Of a stretch of 64,000 nucleotides of DNA, positions 48,797 through 58,398 are shown in pieces. A program made the position numbers and the translations under genes. This DNA comes from CBDBKE01 sp965218055 (GTDB taxonomy: Bacteria > Acidobacteriota > Terriglobia > JAJPHL01 > JAPKYU01): positions 1,736,001 to 1,800,000 of the forward strand of contig CBDCKA010000002.1 of the NCBI GenBank assembly GCA_965218055.1. Direction: 5' to 3'. The notes under the pieces are model-generated. The model had not been told where the DNA came from. It searched no databases and saw nothing but the letters and a program-made list of their open reading frames with translations. Each line of letters begins with the position of its first letter. Within the stretch, counting starts at the first letter, position 1.

Positions 48797-49729
48797 ATGC
48801 TGATCCGTATTCCGCGCCTCTGGGAAATTCCGGAACGGCTGGCCACCCCTGAGGACGCAGTTCTGAACCGGCGCCAGCTCTTGCGTGCCGGCGCCATTGG
48901 TGCCGCCTCGCTGGGAGTGAACGCGCTGGGGGCCCCGGAAGCCGCTGCGGCCGCTGTGCGCCGCAATCCTAAGTACAAGCTGGACCGGCCTCTCACCAAC
49001 GAGCGCATCGCCGCCACCTACAACAACTTCTACGAGTTTGACCAGCAGGACAAGACTGCTCCAGCCCGCCTGGCCAAGAAGCTGACGACCCATCCCTGGA
49101 CGATTGAAGTCACTGGCTTGGTCCAGAAGAAGCTGAAACTGGATGTCGAAGACCTGATCCGCAAGATGCCGCTGGAGGAGCGCCTCTACCGGTTTCGCTG
49201 CGTGGAAGCCTGGGCCATGGCCGTGCCCTGGACCGGCTTTCCCATGAAGGCTTTTCTGGAGTACGTGAAGCCGCTTTCCTCAGCCAACTTCGTACGTTTT
49301 GTAACTTTCTTTCGGCCGACGGAAGCTCCCGGCTTCGCGAAGTATCACTGGTACCCCTGGCCGTACCACGAGGGGTTGACACTGGCCGAAGCTGCCAATG
49401 AACTGACGCTGATGGTCACCGGAATTTTCGGCCATGACCTGCCGAAGCAGCACGGCGCGCCGATCCGGGTGATCGTGCCTTGGAAGTACGGCTTCAAAAG
49501 CATCAAGAGCATCGTCAAGATCGAGTTCACCAAGAAACAACCACGCACCTTCTGGAATACGATTGCGCCCAAGGAATACGATTTCTGGTCCAACGTAAAT
49601 CCCAAGGTGCCGCACGTGCGCTGGTCGCAGGCCAGCGAGCGAATGATTGACACGAGCGAGCGGCGGCCGACCCAGCTCTACAACGGCTACGCCCCGTTCA
49701 TGGCCCACCTGTACTCCAGAGCCAAGTAA
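48797..49729 (+). CDS. msrP: Methionine-sulfoxide reductase catalytic subunit MsrP
   Basis: MsrP (YedY) is a molybdopterin enzyme that repairs oxidised methionines in periplasmic proteins. The 310-residue protein has a Tat signal around NRRQLLRAGAIGAASLG. The molybdenum-ligating cysteine is in YRFRCVEAWAMAVPWTGFP (Cys135), and the cofactor-binding segments GAPIRVIVPWKYGFKSIKS and RTFWNTIAPKEYDFWSNVNP are present. The heme-binding membrane partner MsrQ is not adjacent. Length is normal. Confidence 0.95.
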   Translation: MLIRIPRLWEIPERLATPEDAVLNRRQLLRAGAIGAASLGVNALGAPEAAAAAVRRNPKYKLDRPLTNERIAATYNNFYEFDQQDKTAPARLAKKLTTHPWTIEVTGLVQKKLKLDVEDLIRKMPLEERLYRFRCVEAWAMAVPWTGFPMKAFLEYVKPLSSANFVRFVTFFRPTEAPGFAKYHWYPWPYHEGLTLAEAANELTLMVTGIFGHDLPKQHGAPIRVIVPWKYGFKSIKSIVKIEFTKKQPRTFWNTIAPKEYDFWSNVNPKVPHVRWSQASERMIDTSERRPTQLYNGYAPFMAHLYSRAK

Positions 49730-49803
49730 GCGCCGCGCCTTTCCATTCTCCTCCGCGCTCATGAATGGGCAGGGTCAGCCCTTCCCGGCGCAGCTAGCCA
49801 GCT

Positions 49804-50949
49804 TCAGCGCTCCAGGACCTGGCGGTAATAGTGCTCGTACTGGGGAATAATCAAAGTGGAGCAAAAGCGAGTGAGTGCGGTGTTGCGCGCGGCCTCGGCC
49901 ATGCGGCGCCGCCGCTCCGGCTCGTGCAACAGCAGCAGCACGCGCTCGGTCATGGCCTCAACGTCGCCGACGTCATTCAGAAAGCCGTCGTGCTCGTCGG
50001 TGATGACTTCCGGCACTCCCCCCACCCGGGTGGCCACCGGCACAGCCCCGCAGGCCATGGCTTCCAGCACCGCCAGCCCGAACGATTCCATCCGGCTGGG
50101 AAGCAGCAGTACCTCGCACAGCGGTAGCAGGCGATGCACGTCGTCCTGTTTGCCCAAGAACAGTACATCCTGCTCGATGCCATATTTGCGCGCCACGTAT
50201 TCGGCGTTGCCCCGCTCCGGACCGTCGCCGATCATCAGCAGCCGAGCCGGCATTCTCTGCCGGATCCGGGCGAAGACCTCCACCACGTCAGTGATCCGCT
50301 TGACCGGGCGGAAGTTAGACAGGTGGGCCAGCAGCGGTTCCCCGGCCGGGGCCAGCACCGCCCGAGCCCGTTCGTCGCGTTGGGGGTGATACAAGTCGCA
50401 GTTCACGAAGTTGTGGATGACCTGAATCTCGCGTTTGATCTCCAGTTCCCTATAGGTGGTGTCTCGCAGGCTGTGACTGATGGCGGTGACGGCGTCGCTG
50501 TGCTCGATAGCGAAGCGGGTCATGGGCAGGTAGGAGTGATCGGTGCCCACCAGGGTGATGTCGGTCCCGTGCAAGGTGGTGACAAAGGGGAGGCGGCGCT
50601 CCGACTGGCTGCTCAGCATGGCCCGGGCCAGGTAAGCGCTGACCGAGTGCGGGATGGCGTAGTGCACGTGCAGCAGGTCCAACCCCTCCGAGACAGCGAC
50701 TTCGGCCATGCGCGTGGCCAGTGCCAGCGTGTAGGGTGGGTAGTCGAACAGCGGGTAGGTGGTCACCTCGACCTCATGGTAGGTGATATTTTGGGCGATC
50801 GCGGAGTCGGCCGAGAGGTCCAAGCGGATCGGGCGGGCATAGGTGATGAAATGGACCTGGTGTCCGCGTGCCGCTAATTCCATGCCCAGCTCGGAGGCCA
50901 CCACCCCGCTGCCCCCATAGGTCGGATAACAGGTAATTCCAATCTTCAT
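49804..50949 (-). CDS. bshA: N-acetyl-alpha-D-glucosaminyl L-malate synthase
   Basis: BshA joins GlcNAc to L-malate, the first step of bacillithiol synthesis. The 381-residue GT-B glycosyltransferase opens MKIGITCYPTYGGSGVVASE, continues with LHVHYAIPHSVSAYLA, VTTLHGTDITLVGTDHSY and LSNFRPVKRITDVVEV, and has the nucleotide-sugar motif PSRMESFGLAVLEAMACG. These segments are typical of BshA and not of other GT4 enzymes. BshB and BshC are not in the window. Transcription is divergent from glnD. Confidence 0.93.
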   Translation of the reverse strand: MKIGITCYPTYGGSGVVASELGMELAARGHQVHFITYARPIRLDLSADSAIAQNITYHEVEVTTYPLFDYPPYTLALATRMAEVAVSEGLDLLHVHYAIPHSVSAYLARAMLSSQSERRLPFVTTLHGTDITLVGTDHSYLPMTRFAIEHSDAVTAISHSLRDTTYRELEIKREIQVIHNFVNCDLYHPQRDERARAVLAPAGEPLLAHLSNFRPVKRITDVVEVFARIRQRMPARLLMIGDGPERGNAEYVARKYGIEQDVLFLGKQDDVHRLLPLCEVLLLPSRMESFGLAVLEAMACGAVPVATRVGGVPEVITDEHDGFLNDVGDVEAMTERVLLLLHEPERRRRMAEAARNTALTRFCSTLIIPQYEHYYRQVLER

Positions 50950-51104
50950 GAGGCTTCAGTGTAATACGGTTCGACCCGCCTGTTTCGGACCCTCACTTTG
51001 TTCTTTGATTCAAATAGTCCCAGTACTTGTCGAGGGAGCGCCCGGTCCAGGATTCCGGGAGGTGCAGAACAGCCCGCACTGGCACGGGATTATAGAAAAT
51101 TCCG

Positions 51105-53756
51105 ATGGACGCGATAACCAGCTTCAGTTGCACGCTTTCACACGCTGTGATGAACTGGAACGTTATGCAAGGTAGTCGTGGCTCGGCGCCGGGTAAGGTC
51201 AAAGCGGCGCCCGCCTACCAGCGCCGCTACGCCCAGCTTCGCGAGGAGTTTCTTGCTTCCGGGGACGGGTTCGCTCTGGTGCGCGGGCGGTCGGCAGCCG
51301 TGGACGAGTTGGTGCTTTCGGCTGCGACCCGCTCGTTGTCGGCGGACCCCATCGGCCCTCCTGGCTTCTGCCTGGTAGCCCTTGGAGGATACGGCCGCCA
51401 GGAGCTGTTCCCTCACTCGGACGTGGACCTGTTGCTGCTGTTCGCCCGCCAGGTCGGCCAACCGGTCGCCCGCGAGCAAGTTGCCGGGTTCCTGCGGGAA
51501 CTGTGGGACACGGGGGTGCGTCTGGGACACTCGGTCCGGCTGCTGGCCGAGTGTGGCACTCTGGCGCGAGGCAACACTGAATTCAGCGTGGCCTTGCTCG
51601 ATGCGCGCTTCCTGTCCGGGGACCGGCAACTGTTCGCTCGGCTGGAACAAGAGACGGTGCCCCGCCTGGTGCAGCGCGAGCGGACGGCGCTGCTGCGCAA
51701 CCTGACAGCTCTGGCCGAACTGCGCCACAAGAAATTTGGCCAGACCATTTACCACCTGGAACCGGACGTGAAGGAATCTCCGGGAGGCCTCCGCGACTAC
51801 CAGCTTGCCGGCTGGCTTTCGCGAATCTTGCGCGCTGAGGACAAGGTCCTACCCACGCGCGAGGAGCTGCCGGAGACCGCGCGGCGAGAGGTTGTCGCCG
51901 CCCACCAGTTTCTGGCCACCGCGCGGGCCCACCTCCATCTGTTGGCCGGGCGCGACTCCAACACGCTCAGCTTCGACCTGCAGGAGGAGCTGGCGATGCG
52001 TCCCAACCCGAGCCAGGCCCCCACCAGCGCCGAGCAATGGATGCGGCTCTACTTTGGCCATGTTCGCCACATCTATCGGATGGCAGGCCACTCGCTGCGC
52101 CAGGCGGCCGCGCCGCGTTCCACGCTTTCCCAGTGGTTCCGACAGCGTCAGGAACGTTTCTCCAACGCCGATTTTGCGGTCCACGGCGGCGAGGTCTTCC
52201 TGCGCAATCCCATCCAGGCCCAGCGTGACCCGAGCCTGTGGCTGAATATGTTTGAATTCCAGGGGCGGCACGGCTTCGCCCTGAGCCTGGAGACCGAACG
52301 CCGCCTCGAGCACCAGCTGGGGGAACTGGCCGAGTGGGCACAACAGGCTTCCGATCTCTGGCCCCAATTCCGGCGTATCCTGGCGTTGCCGCACGCCTAC
52401 ACGGCCCTGGCCGCGATGCACGAATTGGGGATGCTGGGGGCGTTGTTTCCCGAGTTCCACCTGATCGAGTCGCTGGTGATCCGGGACCTCTATCACAAAT
52501 ACACCGTGGACGAGCACTCGCTGCTGACCATCAGGCACTTGCAAGAACTGAGAAGCCTCGTCGGGCGGCGCGAGCGTTCCCGCACGCCCGGCGGCCACTA
52601 TCCGGGCCGCTTCTCGGAGATGTTCACCGAGCTGGACCAGCCCGAGACGCTGCTGCTGGCCCTGCTGTTCCACGATTTGGGCAAAAGCGGGGAAGGCGAC
52701 CACGTCGAGGGCTCGCTCAGGCTTCTGGAACCCATTCTGGCCCGTCTGAACATGGAAGGAACCGAGCGGGACGCGGTCCGATTCCTAGTGGGAAACCACC
52801 TGCTCATGTCCACCACCCTTGGCAGCCGTGATCTTTCCGACCCGGCGACCATGCAGGAGTTTGCTGCCCGGGTGGGGACCGCCGAACGTTTAAAGATGCT
52901 TTGCCTGCTCACCTACGCTGACATCAAGTCGGTGAACCCCACTGCACTTACCCCCTGGAAGGAAGAGGGCCTGTGGCAGTTCTACATAACCGCCCACAAT
53001 GAGCTGACCCGCCAATTGGACAGGGATCGCGCCGCCCCCGGAGAAATGCCCGCTTCGTTAAGCCCCGAAGTGGTAGCGTTCCTGGAGGGTTTTCCCCGGC
53101 GCTACCTGAAGACGCACACGCCGGCCGAAATTCTGGCCCACTTTGGGCTGGCCCAGCAGCTGGCCCATCGGCCGGTGCAGTTTTCGCTGAGCCGTCACCA
53201 CGGCCACTACCAGTTGCTGGTCCTCACCTTCGACCACCCGTTTCTATTCGCTGCCATCACCGGTACGCTGGCTGTCCTCGGTATGAACATTCTCAAGGCG
53301 GAAGCCTTCTCCAACCGGCGCGACACCGTGCTGGACACCTTCCAGTTCGTGGACCTGCACCGGACGCTGGAGCTCAATTCTGAGGAATCGGAGCGCCTGC
53401 TGATGGCGTTGGAAGACGCCATCCTGGGCAAGGCTGACGTGGCCAAAATGATTGCCGGGCGGTTGGACCAGCCGGCGCCCGGACGGGCCAGCTACCGCGT
53501 GGAAACGCGTGTCCGGTTCGACAACTCCGCTTCGGCCCACAGCACCTTGCTGGAGGTGGTCACCCGCGACCGCCCCGGCTTGCTCTACCGCATTTCGAAC
53601 GTCCTGTCGGCGCACGGCTGCAACATTGAGGTCGTGCTCGCCGACACCCAGGGACCGAAGGTCATTGACGTCTTCTATGTGACTCGCGGGGGCAGCCCGC
53701 TGGATGCTGAGTGGCAGGCGGCGCTGGAAAAGGAACTCCGCCGCGTCCTGGAGTAA
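51105..53756 (+). CDS. glnD: PII uridylyltransferase/uridylyl-removing enzyme
   Basis: GlnD senses glutamine and uridylylates or deuridylylates PII. The 883-residue protein has the nucleotidyltransferase motif LGGYGRQELFPHSDVDLLL (near residue 95), helical linkers, the HD hydrolase site LLFHDLGKSGEGDH (near 520), and two C-terminal ACT domains (YQLLVLTFDHPFLFAAITGT and LLEVVTRDRPGLLYRISNVL). The start could also be ATG 51150 or 51165; the first 15 residues are not conserved. With glnE in the same window it forms the post-translational arm of nitrogen control. Confidence 0.93.
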   Translation: MDAITSFSCTLSHAVMNWNVMQGSRGSAPGKVKAAPAYQRRYAQLREEFLASGDGFALVRGRSAAVDELVLSAATRSLSADPIGPPGFCLVALGGYGRQELFPHSDVDLLLLFARQVGQPVAREQVAGFLRELWDTGVRLGHSVRLLAECGTLARGNTEFSVALLDARFLSGDRQLFARLEQETVPRLVQRERTALLRNLTALAELRHKKFGQTIYHLEPDVKESPGGLRDYQLAGWLSRILRAEDKVLPTREELPETARREVVAAHQFLATARAHLHLLAGRDSNTLSFDLQEELAMRPNPSQAPTSAEQWMRLYFGHVRHIYRMAGHSLRQAAAPRSTLSQWFRQRQERFSNADFAVHGGEVFLRNPIQAQRDPSLWLNMFEFQGRHGFALSLETERRLEHQLGELAEWAQQASDLWPQFRRILALPHAYTALAAMHELGMLGALFPEFHLIESLVIRDLYHKYTVDEHSLLTIRHLQELRSLVGRRERSRTPGGHYPGRFSEMFTELDQPETLLLALLFHDLGKSGEGDHVEGSLRLLEPILARLNMEGTERDAVRFLVGNHLLMSTTLGSRDLSDPATMQEFAARVGTAERLKMLCLLTYADIKSVNPTALTPWKEEGLWQFYITAHNELTRQLDRDRAAPGEMPASLSPEVVAFLEGFPRRYLKTHTPAEILAHFGLAQQLAHRPVQFSLSRHHGHYQLLVLTFDHPFLFAAITGTLAVLGMNILKAEAFSNRRDTVLDTFQFVDLHRTLELNSEESERLLMALEDAILGKADVAKMIAGRLDQPAPGRASYRVETRVRFDNSASAHSTLLEVVTRDRPGLLYRISNVLSAHGCNIEVVLADTQGPKVIDVFYVTRGGSPLDAEWQAALEKELRRVLE

Positions 53757-53809
53757 AGCCGAACGGCTCGGGCGGACTCAGGCTCTGGCCCCGGGGGTCC
53801 AGCAGCCCG

Positions 53810-55039
53810 CTATGCGAGCTCGTGCAATTCCCTCATCCGCAGGCGCACCACGAAGGTGACGGCCAGCGCTGCCAGGCAAAAGGAGGCCAGCGCTGCCGGG
53901 GCGCCCACTCGCTCGGCCAACGCGCCGGCTAGCAGGCCGCCGATGGGAGCCAGACCAAGGAAGGCCATGGCGTGCATGGCCATGATGCGGCCGCGCATCT
54001 CGGGGACCACGTACTTCTGAAGCAGGTTGGTAATGGTGGAAATGGAGGTCACCATGGTGACACCGTTCAGCGCCAGCGCCGCCAGAGCCAGATCGAACCG
54101 GGGGGAAAGCGCAAAGGCGATCAGCGCGGTGTAGAACAGCAGCGCGGAGTGCAGAGCGTAAGCGCCTTTCCGCGGCCGGTCCCCGCGCCAGGCCAGCAGC
54201 AAGGCCCCCGACAGCGCCCCCACTCCCGCCGCTCCCATCAAGTATCCCAGGCCGCGCGGCCCGACCTGCAGGACGTCGCGCGCAAACACTGGCAGCAGAA
54301 TAATGTAGGGCATTCCGCAGAAGCTGGCCAGCGCCTCCAGCAGGATCAGCGTGCGCAGCACGGGGCGGTGATGCAGGTAGTGAAAGGTAGCCGCCAGCTG
54401 TTTCCAGACCCGACCTGCGCCGTCGGCGGAAGCTGCGCGGGGCGGAAAATGAATCTGTACAAGTGCTAACAGCAACGCCAGGAAGCTAAACGCATTCAAA
54501 TAGAAGCAGCCGGCGACTCCGATGCGGTCCACGGCCCACCCCGCCAGGGCGGGCCCCAGCATACGCGATAGGTTGAATTGGGCCGAGTTCAGCGCGATCG
54601 CGTTGGTCAGGTCGTCGGCCGTCACCAGCTCGGGCAGGCTGGCCTGATAGGCCGGCGCGCTCATAGCCATGGCCGACCCGGACAGGAAGGAGAGCACAAG
54701 GATGTGCCAAATGTTGACGATGCCCAGCGCGGTCAACAGGGCCAGCAGAAACGCCACCGCCATCATTGCTGACTGCGCCAGCATCATGACCCGCCGTCGA
54801 TCGGCGCGGTCCGCGACCACCCCACCGAGCGGAGTGAACAGCAGCAATGGAATCCACGAGGTGAACCCCACCAACCCAAGCCACAGTGGAGAATCGGTCA
54901 GTTCGAACACCAGCCAACCCTGGGCGAGGTTGTACATCCAGGTGCCGGTGTTGGAGATGAAGTTGCCGCTCCAGAACAGCCGGTAGGATGGGTGCCGCAG
55001 CGCCCGGAACATTTGCCGCGCCGAATCCGTCTTCGACAT
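53810..55039 (-). CDS. Major facilitator superfamily transporter
   Basis: The 409-residue protein has 10-12 helices and the EntS/MFS_3-type pattern: MFRALRHPSYRLFWSGNFIS at the start, GGVVADRADRRRVMMLAQSA as loop 2-3 motif A, and SISTITNLLQKYVVPEMRGRIMAMH later. Members export siderophores, drugs or other small molecules. It is convergent with glnD and alone, so the substrate is unknown. Confidence 0.87.
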   Translation of the reverse strand: MSKTDSARQMFRALRHPSYRLFWSGNFISNTGTWMYNLAQGWLVFELTDSPLWLGLVGFTSWIPLLLFTPLGGVVADRADRRRVMMLAQSAMMAVAFLLALLTALGIVNIWHILVLSFLSGSAMAMSAPAYQASLPELVTADDLTNAIALNSAQFNLSRMLGPALAGWAVDRIGVAGCFYLNAFSFLALLLALVQIHFPPRAASADGAGRVWKQLAATFHYLHHRPVLRTLILLEALASFCGMPYIILLPVFARDVLQVGPRGLGYLMGAAGVGALSGALLLAWRGDRPRKGAYALHSALLFYTALIAFALSPRFDLALAALALNGVTMVTSISTITNLLQKYVVPEMRGRIMAMHAMAFLGLAPIGGLLAGALAERVGAPAALASFCLAALAVTFVVRLRMRELHELA

Positions 55040-55201
55040 TCAAGAATTCACCGCCAGCGGCGGAACAGCCTGGCCTGCTTCGGCGGCGCTGCCGGCTAGT
55101 ACTTTGACCGGCGAATTGCGTTGCACCGCCGGGTAGCACCGCCGTCCCAAGCGCAGTGCCAGCGCTACCGTGAGGAAGTATTTCTTCAGCCGGTCACGGC
55201 T

Positions 55202-55549
55202 CTAGGATTGGCCCTTGAACACACCAACGACGTTCCCTTCCGGGTCGGCAAACATGCCGAAGGAGCCCACACCCGGAATTGGCGTGTTGGGCATGACCAC
55301 CTTTCCGCCAAGCTCTCCCGCTTTCTTCAGGGAAGCGTCAATGTCGTCCACCTGCACGTAAAAAGTCACGTAATTGGGAGCGCCTCCGGGTGGCTTGAAG
55401 ATGCCACCGTCCAGGCCCCCGGTCTTGGTCATCCCGTAATTCATCGGGTTGTTAGAATCAATGTTCCATTCAAACAGGCTGCTGTAGAACTTCTTGGCCT
55501 GCTCGGCATCTTTGACAGCAATTTCCCAATGTACGACGGGGTTGGGCAT
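55202..55549 (-). CDS. VOC-family (glyoxalase-fold) protein
   Basis: The 115-residue protein fits the vicinal oxygen chelate fold: VVHWEIAVKDAEQAKKFYSS (first strand and helix with its His ligand), FEWNI, VTFYVQVDDIDASLKKAGEL and FGMFADPEGNVVGVFK (the terminal metal-ligand strand). Such small proteins can be glyoxalase-like or antibiotic-binding. Function here is unknown. Confidence 0.85.
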   Translation of the reverse strand: MPNPVVHWEIAVKDAEQAKKFYSSLFEWNIDSNNPMNYGMTKTGGLDGGIFKPPGGAPNYVTFYVQVDDIDASLKKAGELGGKVVMPNTPIPGVGSFGMFADPEGNVVGVFKGQS

Positions 55550-55778
55550 AGCGTCTCCTTCTGGGGGTTTTCAGATACACTCCAGGCACTGCAAGCAACG
55601 AAGAGCCGGAGAGTCTGGAAGAATATCAGACGATTTGCTGCACTGTCGAGAAGCTTGCCTGGATGCTGCGAGCCTGGGGCCGCATCAAGCGCCACGATCT
55701 TTCCTCGCCAATTTCCCACGTGGCTATCGGCCTGGCGTAGTATAAGGAGCGGCTGGTCTTGATGCAGGAGCAACCGTC

Positions 55779-56651
55779 ATGAACGATCCTCAAACACCGA
55801 GCGAGAATCGAGCGCCAGACCTGGCTTACGAGAACGTGAAGTTCATGACCGGCGTCGATGCCCGCGCGCTCCGCATTCTTTCGGAGTATCTGGAACCGCT
55901 GGGCCGCTTCCGCCGCCAGAACGTCCAGGACACGGTGGCTTTTTTCGGCTCAGCCCGCATGCACAGCCGCCAGGAGGCAGAACGACAGCTCCAAGCGCTG
56001 GAGCAGGGCGACGGCGAAAAGCGCAATCCACAGCTTGCGGAGCAACTAAAGATGGCGCGGGTGGCCCTGGATTGGTCGCGCTACTATGAGGAAGCGCGGG
56101 AGTTGGCGCGCTTGCTGACCGCCTGGAGCAAGTCTCTGCCGTTTGCCCGGCAACGATTCGTCGTTTGCTCCGGCGGCGGACCAGGCATTATGGAAGCGGC
56201 CAATCGAGGCGCTTCCGAAGCCGGTGGAAAGAGCATCGGCCTCAATATCTCCTTGCCTTTCGAACAGTCTCCCAATCCCTATATCACCCCCGAACTGAAC
56301 TTCCAGTTTCACTACTTCTTCATGAGGAAGTTCTGGTTCGTTTACTTGGCCAAGGCGTTGGTAGTCTTCCCGGGCGGCTTCGGCACACTGGATGAGCTAT
56401 TTGAACTGCTGACGCTGATTCAGACCAACCGGCTGGCCAAGCGCATGGCCGTCCTCATCTATGGCCGGCGATACTGGGAAAGTGTTCTGAGCCCGGAGAA
56501 GCTGGCCGAGTGGGGCGCCATTAGCCGGGAAGACCTGGAGTTGTTTCAATACGTGGACACGCCGCAGGACTGCTTCCGCCTACTCAAAGAGTTCTTGGAA
56601 ACCCACCACCTGCACCTGCCGGCCGCCGAAGAGGAAGGGCCGGACATCTAA
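55779..56651 (+). CDS. LOG-family (Rossmann-fold) protein, TIGR00730-like
   Basis: The 290-residue protein carries the LOG motifs VVCSGGGPGIMEAANRGASE and VVFPGGFGTLDELFELLTLI (PGGxGTxxE), the nucleotide and phosphate sites of cytokinin riboside 5'-monophosphate phosphoribohydrolases and related enzymes. It is about 90 residues longer than plant LOG, with an N-terminal extension before VAFFGSARMHS. The start follows a TATAAGGAG stretch. Substrate is uncertain. Confidence 0.88.
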   Translation: MNDPQTPSENRAPDLAYENVKFMTGVDARALRILSEYLEPLGRFRRQNVQDTVAFFGSARMHSRQEAERQLQALEQGDGEKRNPQLAEQLKMARVALDWSRYYEEARELARLLTAWSKSLPFARQRFVVCSGGGPGIMEAANRGASEAGGKSIGLNISLPFEQSPNPYITPELNFQFHYFFMRKFWFVYLAKALVVFPGGFGTLDELFELLTLIQTNRLAKRMAVLIYGRRYWESVLSPEKLAEWGAISREDLELFQYVDTPQDCFRLLKEFLETHHLHLPAAEEEGPDI

Positions 56652-56703
56652 CCGCGCCTGCGAATCGGAACCCCGCACACCTGCCCGGGTATAAACTAGC
56701 GGC

Positions 56704-58233
56704 ATGGGCCACCGCGCGTATGCCAGAGCCGGGCCGGCTGCGGCAGTGCCGTGTCCGCGCCGCAGCGAATCGGAGGTGCTGGCGCCCTACGTCGAGGACG
56801 CTTCCGGGTTTACCGGACACGCCGAGTTGCTGCTGTTGCCCGACAATGAAGCCCAGGTCTGCGCAGTGCTCCGCGAAGCGGCGAGCGCCGAGACGCCGGT
56901 GACCGTCTCTGGCGCCCGTGTGGCGCAGGGCGGCTGGGTGCTGTCTGTCGAGCGGCTGAACCGCATTGTTGCGATTGCGCCCGGCCGCGTACGCGTCCAG
57001 CCGGGAGTCTTGCTGAAAGAATTGCAAGCGGCGGCGCGGCAGGCCGGGCAGTTCTACCCGCCCGATCCCACCGAGATCCACGCCAGCATGGGGGGCACCA
57101 TCGCCTGCAACGCCTCTGGTGCGCGCAGCTTCAAGTACGGGGCGACGCGCCGCTACGTGCGCCGCTTGCGCCTGGTGTTGCCGAACGGCGACCTGCTGGA
57201 ACTCGCTCGCGGACATGTGACAGCCGACCCCGCGGGGCGCTTCGAGATGGTGCTGGCTAGCGGCGCTACCCGAGAAATCTGCCTTCCCAATTCTTCCATG
57301 CCCGCCACCACCAAGCACTCGGCCGGCTACTGGTTTCGGCCGGGCATGGACCTGGTGGACCTGTTCATCGGCGCGGAAGGAACCCTGGGCGTGGTGACCG
57401 AAGCGGAGTTGGCGCTGCTCGACTGGCCGGGCGAGGTCCTGGGCGGCGTCATCTTTTTCTCCAGCGAGCGCGCCGCGCTGGAGGTTGCGGCTCGCGTGCG
57501 GCGGCTCTCCCGCGACTCGGAGTGGGCCGGCCCGGCTTGTGCGCGGATGCTCGAGTTTTTCGACCGCAATTCGCTGGCGTTGCTGCGTCTCGACCGCTAC
57601 CCGGAAATCCCCGCCCAGGCCCAGGCCGCGATTCTGCTGGAGCAAGAAATCGGCGACGGTCCACCGGAAGACGCCGCTGAGCGCTGGCTGGAGGTGATCG
57701 GCGAGCAGGACGCGTTGCTGGAAGATTCCTGGTTTGCAGTCTCGGCCCAGGAGCGGGAAAAGTTCCGCGAATTTCGTCACGCCATCGCACTGATCGTCAA
57801 CGACACCGCCCGGCTCAACGGCTATCCCAAGCTGGGCACCGACCAGGCCGTCCCGGTGGAGCGCACCGAGGAAATTCTCGCCTTCTACCACCGGGAGCTC
57901 GAGACCCTGTTTGCCGGCGCCGACCCGCCCCAGTACACCATCTACGGCCACATCGGCGACGGACACCTGCACGTGAATATGCTGCCGACCTCGGAGGCCG
58001 ACTTTGGCGCCGCCAAAGCCTTGCTGTCGAAATTCGCCGAGCAGGCGGTGAAGCTGGGCGGGACGGTCGGGGCCGAGCACGGCCTGGGCAAGAGTAAGGC
58101 CCACCTGCTCAAGCTGCTCTATCCACCGGAAGTGCTGGAAGCCATGTGGCGCATTAAGCTAGCCCTGGACCCCAAGAACCTGCTCAATCCCGGCAACCTG
58201 TTCGGGACCAGTTCCCTGCTGCAGCCTGCCTAG
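56704..58233 (+). CDS. FAD-binding oxidase of the GlcD/D-lactate dehydrogenase type
   Basis: The 509-residue enzyme has the PCMH/VAO FAD-binding domain: LLLPDNEAQVCAVLREA, the cofactor loop PVTVSGARVAQGGWV, HASMGGTIACNASGARSFKYG and FIGAEGTLGVVTEAEL. The FAD-oxidase C-terminal domain follows, with YTIYGHIGDGHLHVNMLPT and GGTVGAEHGLGKSKAHLL. It would oxidise a 2-hydroxy acid such as glycolate or D-lactate. GlcE/GlcF partners are not adjacent. Confidence 0.9.
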   Translation: MGHRAYARAGPAAAVPCPRRSESEVLAPYVEDASGFTGHAELLLLPDNEAQVCAVLREAASAETPVTVSGARVAQGGWVLSVERLNRIVAIAPGRVRVQPGVLLKELQAAARQAGQFYPPDPTEIHASMGGTIACNASGARSFKYGATRRYVRRLRLVLPNGDLLELARGHVTADPAGRFEMVLASGATREICLPNSSMPATTKHSAGYWFRPGMDLVDLFIGAEGTLGVVTEAELALLDWPGEVLGGVIFFSSERAALEVAARVRRLSRDSEWAGPACARMLEFFDRNSLALLRLDRYPEIPAQAQAAILLEQEIGDGPPEDAAERWLEVIGEQDALLEDSWFAVSAQEREKFREFRHAIALIVNDTARLNGYPKLGTDQAVPVERTEEILAFYHRELETLFAGADPPQYTIYGHIGDGHLHVNMLPTSEADFGAAKALLSKFAEQAVKLGGTVGAEHGLGKSKAHLLKLLYPPEVLEAMWRIKLALDPKNLLNPGNLFGTSSLLQPA

Positions 58234-58265
58234 CGCACCTGTTGCGGGCCCGTCCTGAGCACGGC

Positions 58266-58386
58266 CACTGTCATTCCGAGCAAGGCGAGGAATCCGCTGT
58301 TGCTGTGCTAGCTCCCGTACCTCGATCAACGATCATGTTTGCCCTCGTTCAGAAGCAGATTCCTCGCTCCGCTCGGAATGACAGTG
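58266..58386. repeat. 29-bp inverted repeat in a convergent intergenic region
   Basis: The left arm (58266-58294, CACTGTCATTCCGAGC... GAGGAATC) and the right arm (58358-58386) are inverted copies with three mismatches, separated by 63 bases. It lies between the convergent GlcD-type and zinc-ribbon genes and could act as a bidirectional terminator. The arm text (GTCATTCCGAGC... GCGAGGAATC) has the look of a dispersed intergenic repeat, which I cannot test here. Confidence 0.8.
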
Positions 58387-58398
58387 CAAAGCCAGAAA

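Noticed and set aside
50993..51202. Minus-strand 69-codon frame between bshA and glnD
   Set aside because: The C-terminal half looks weakly protein-like, but it overlaps the glnD start and has no recognisable family.
56584..58104. Minus-strand open frame of 506 codons
   Set aside because: Antisense to the GlcD-type oxidase, whose FAD motifs are clear.
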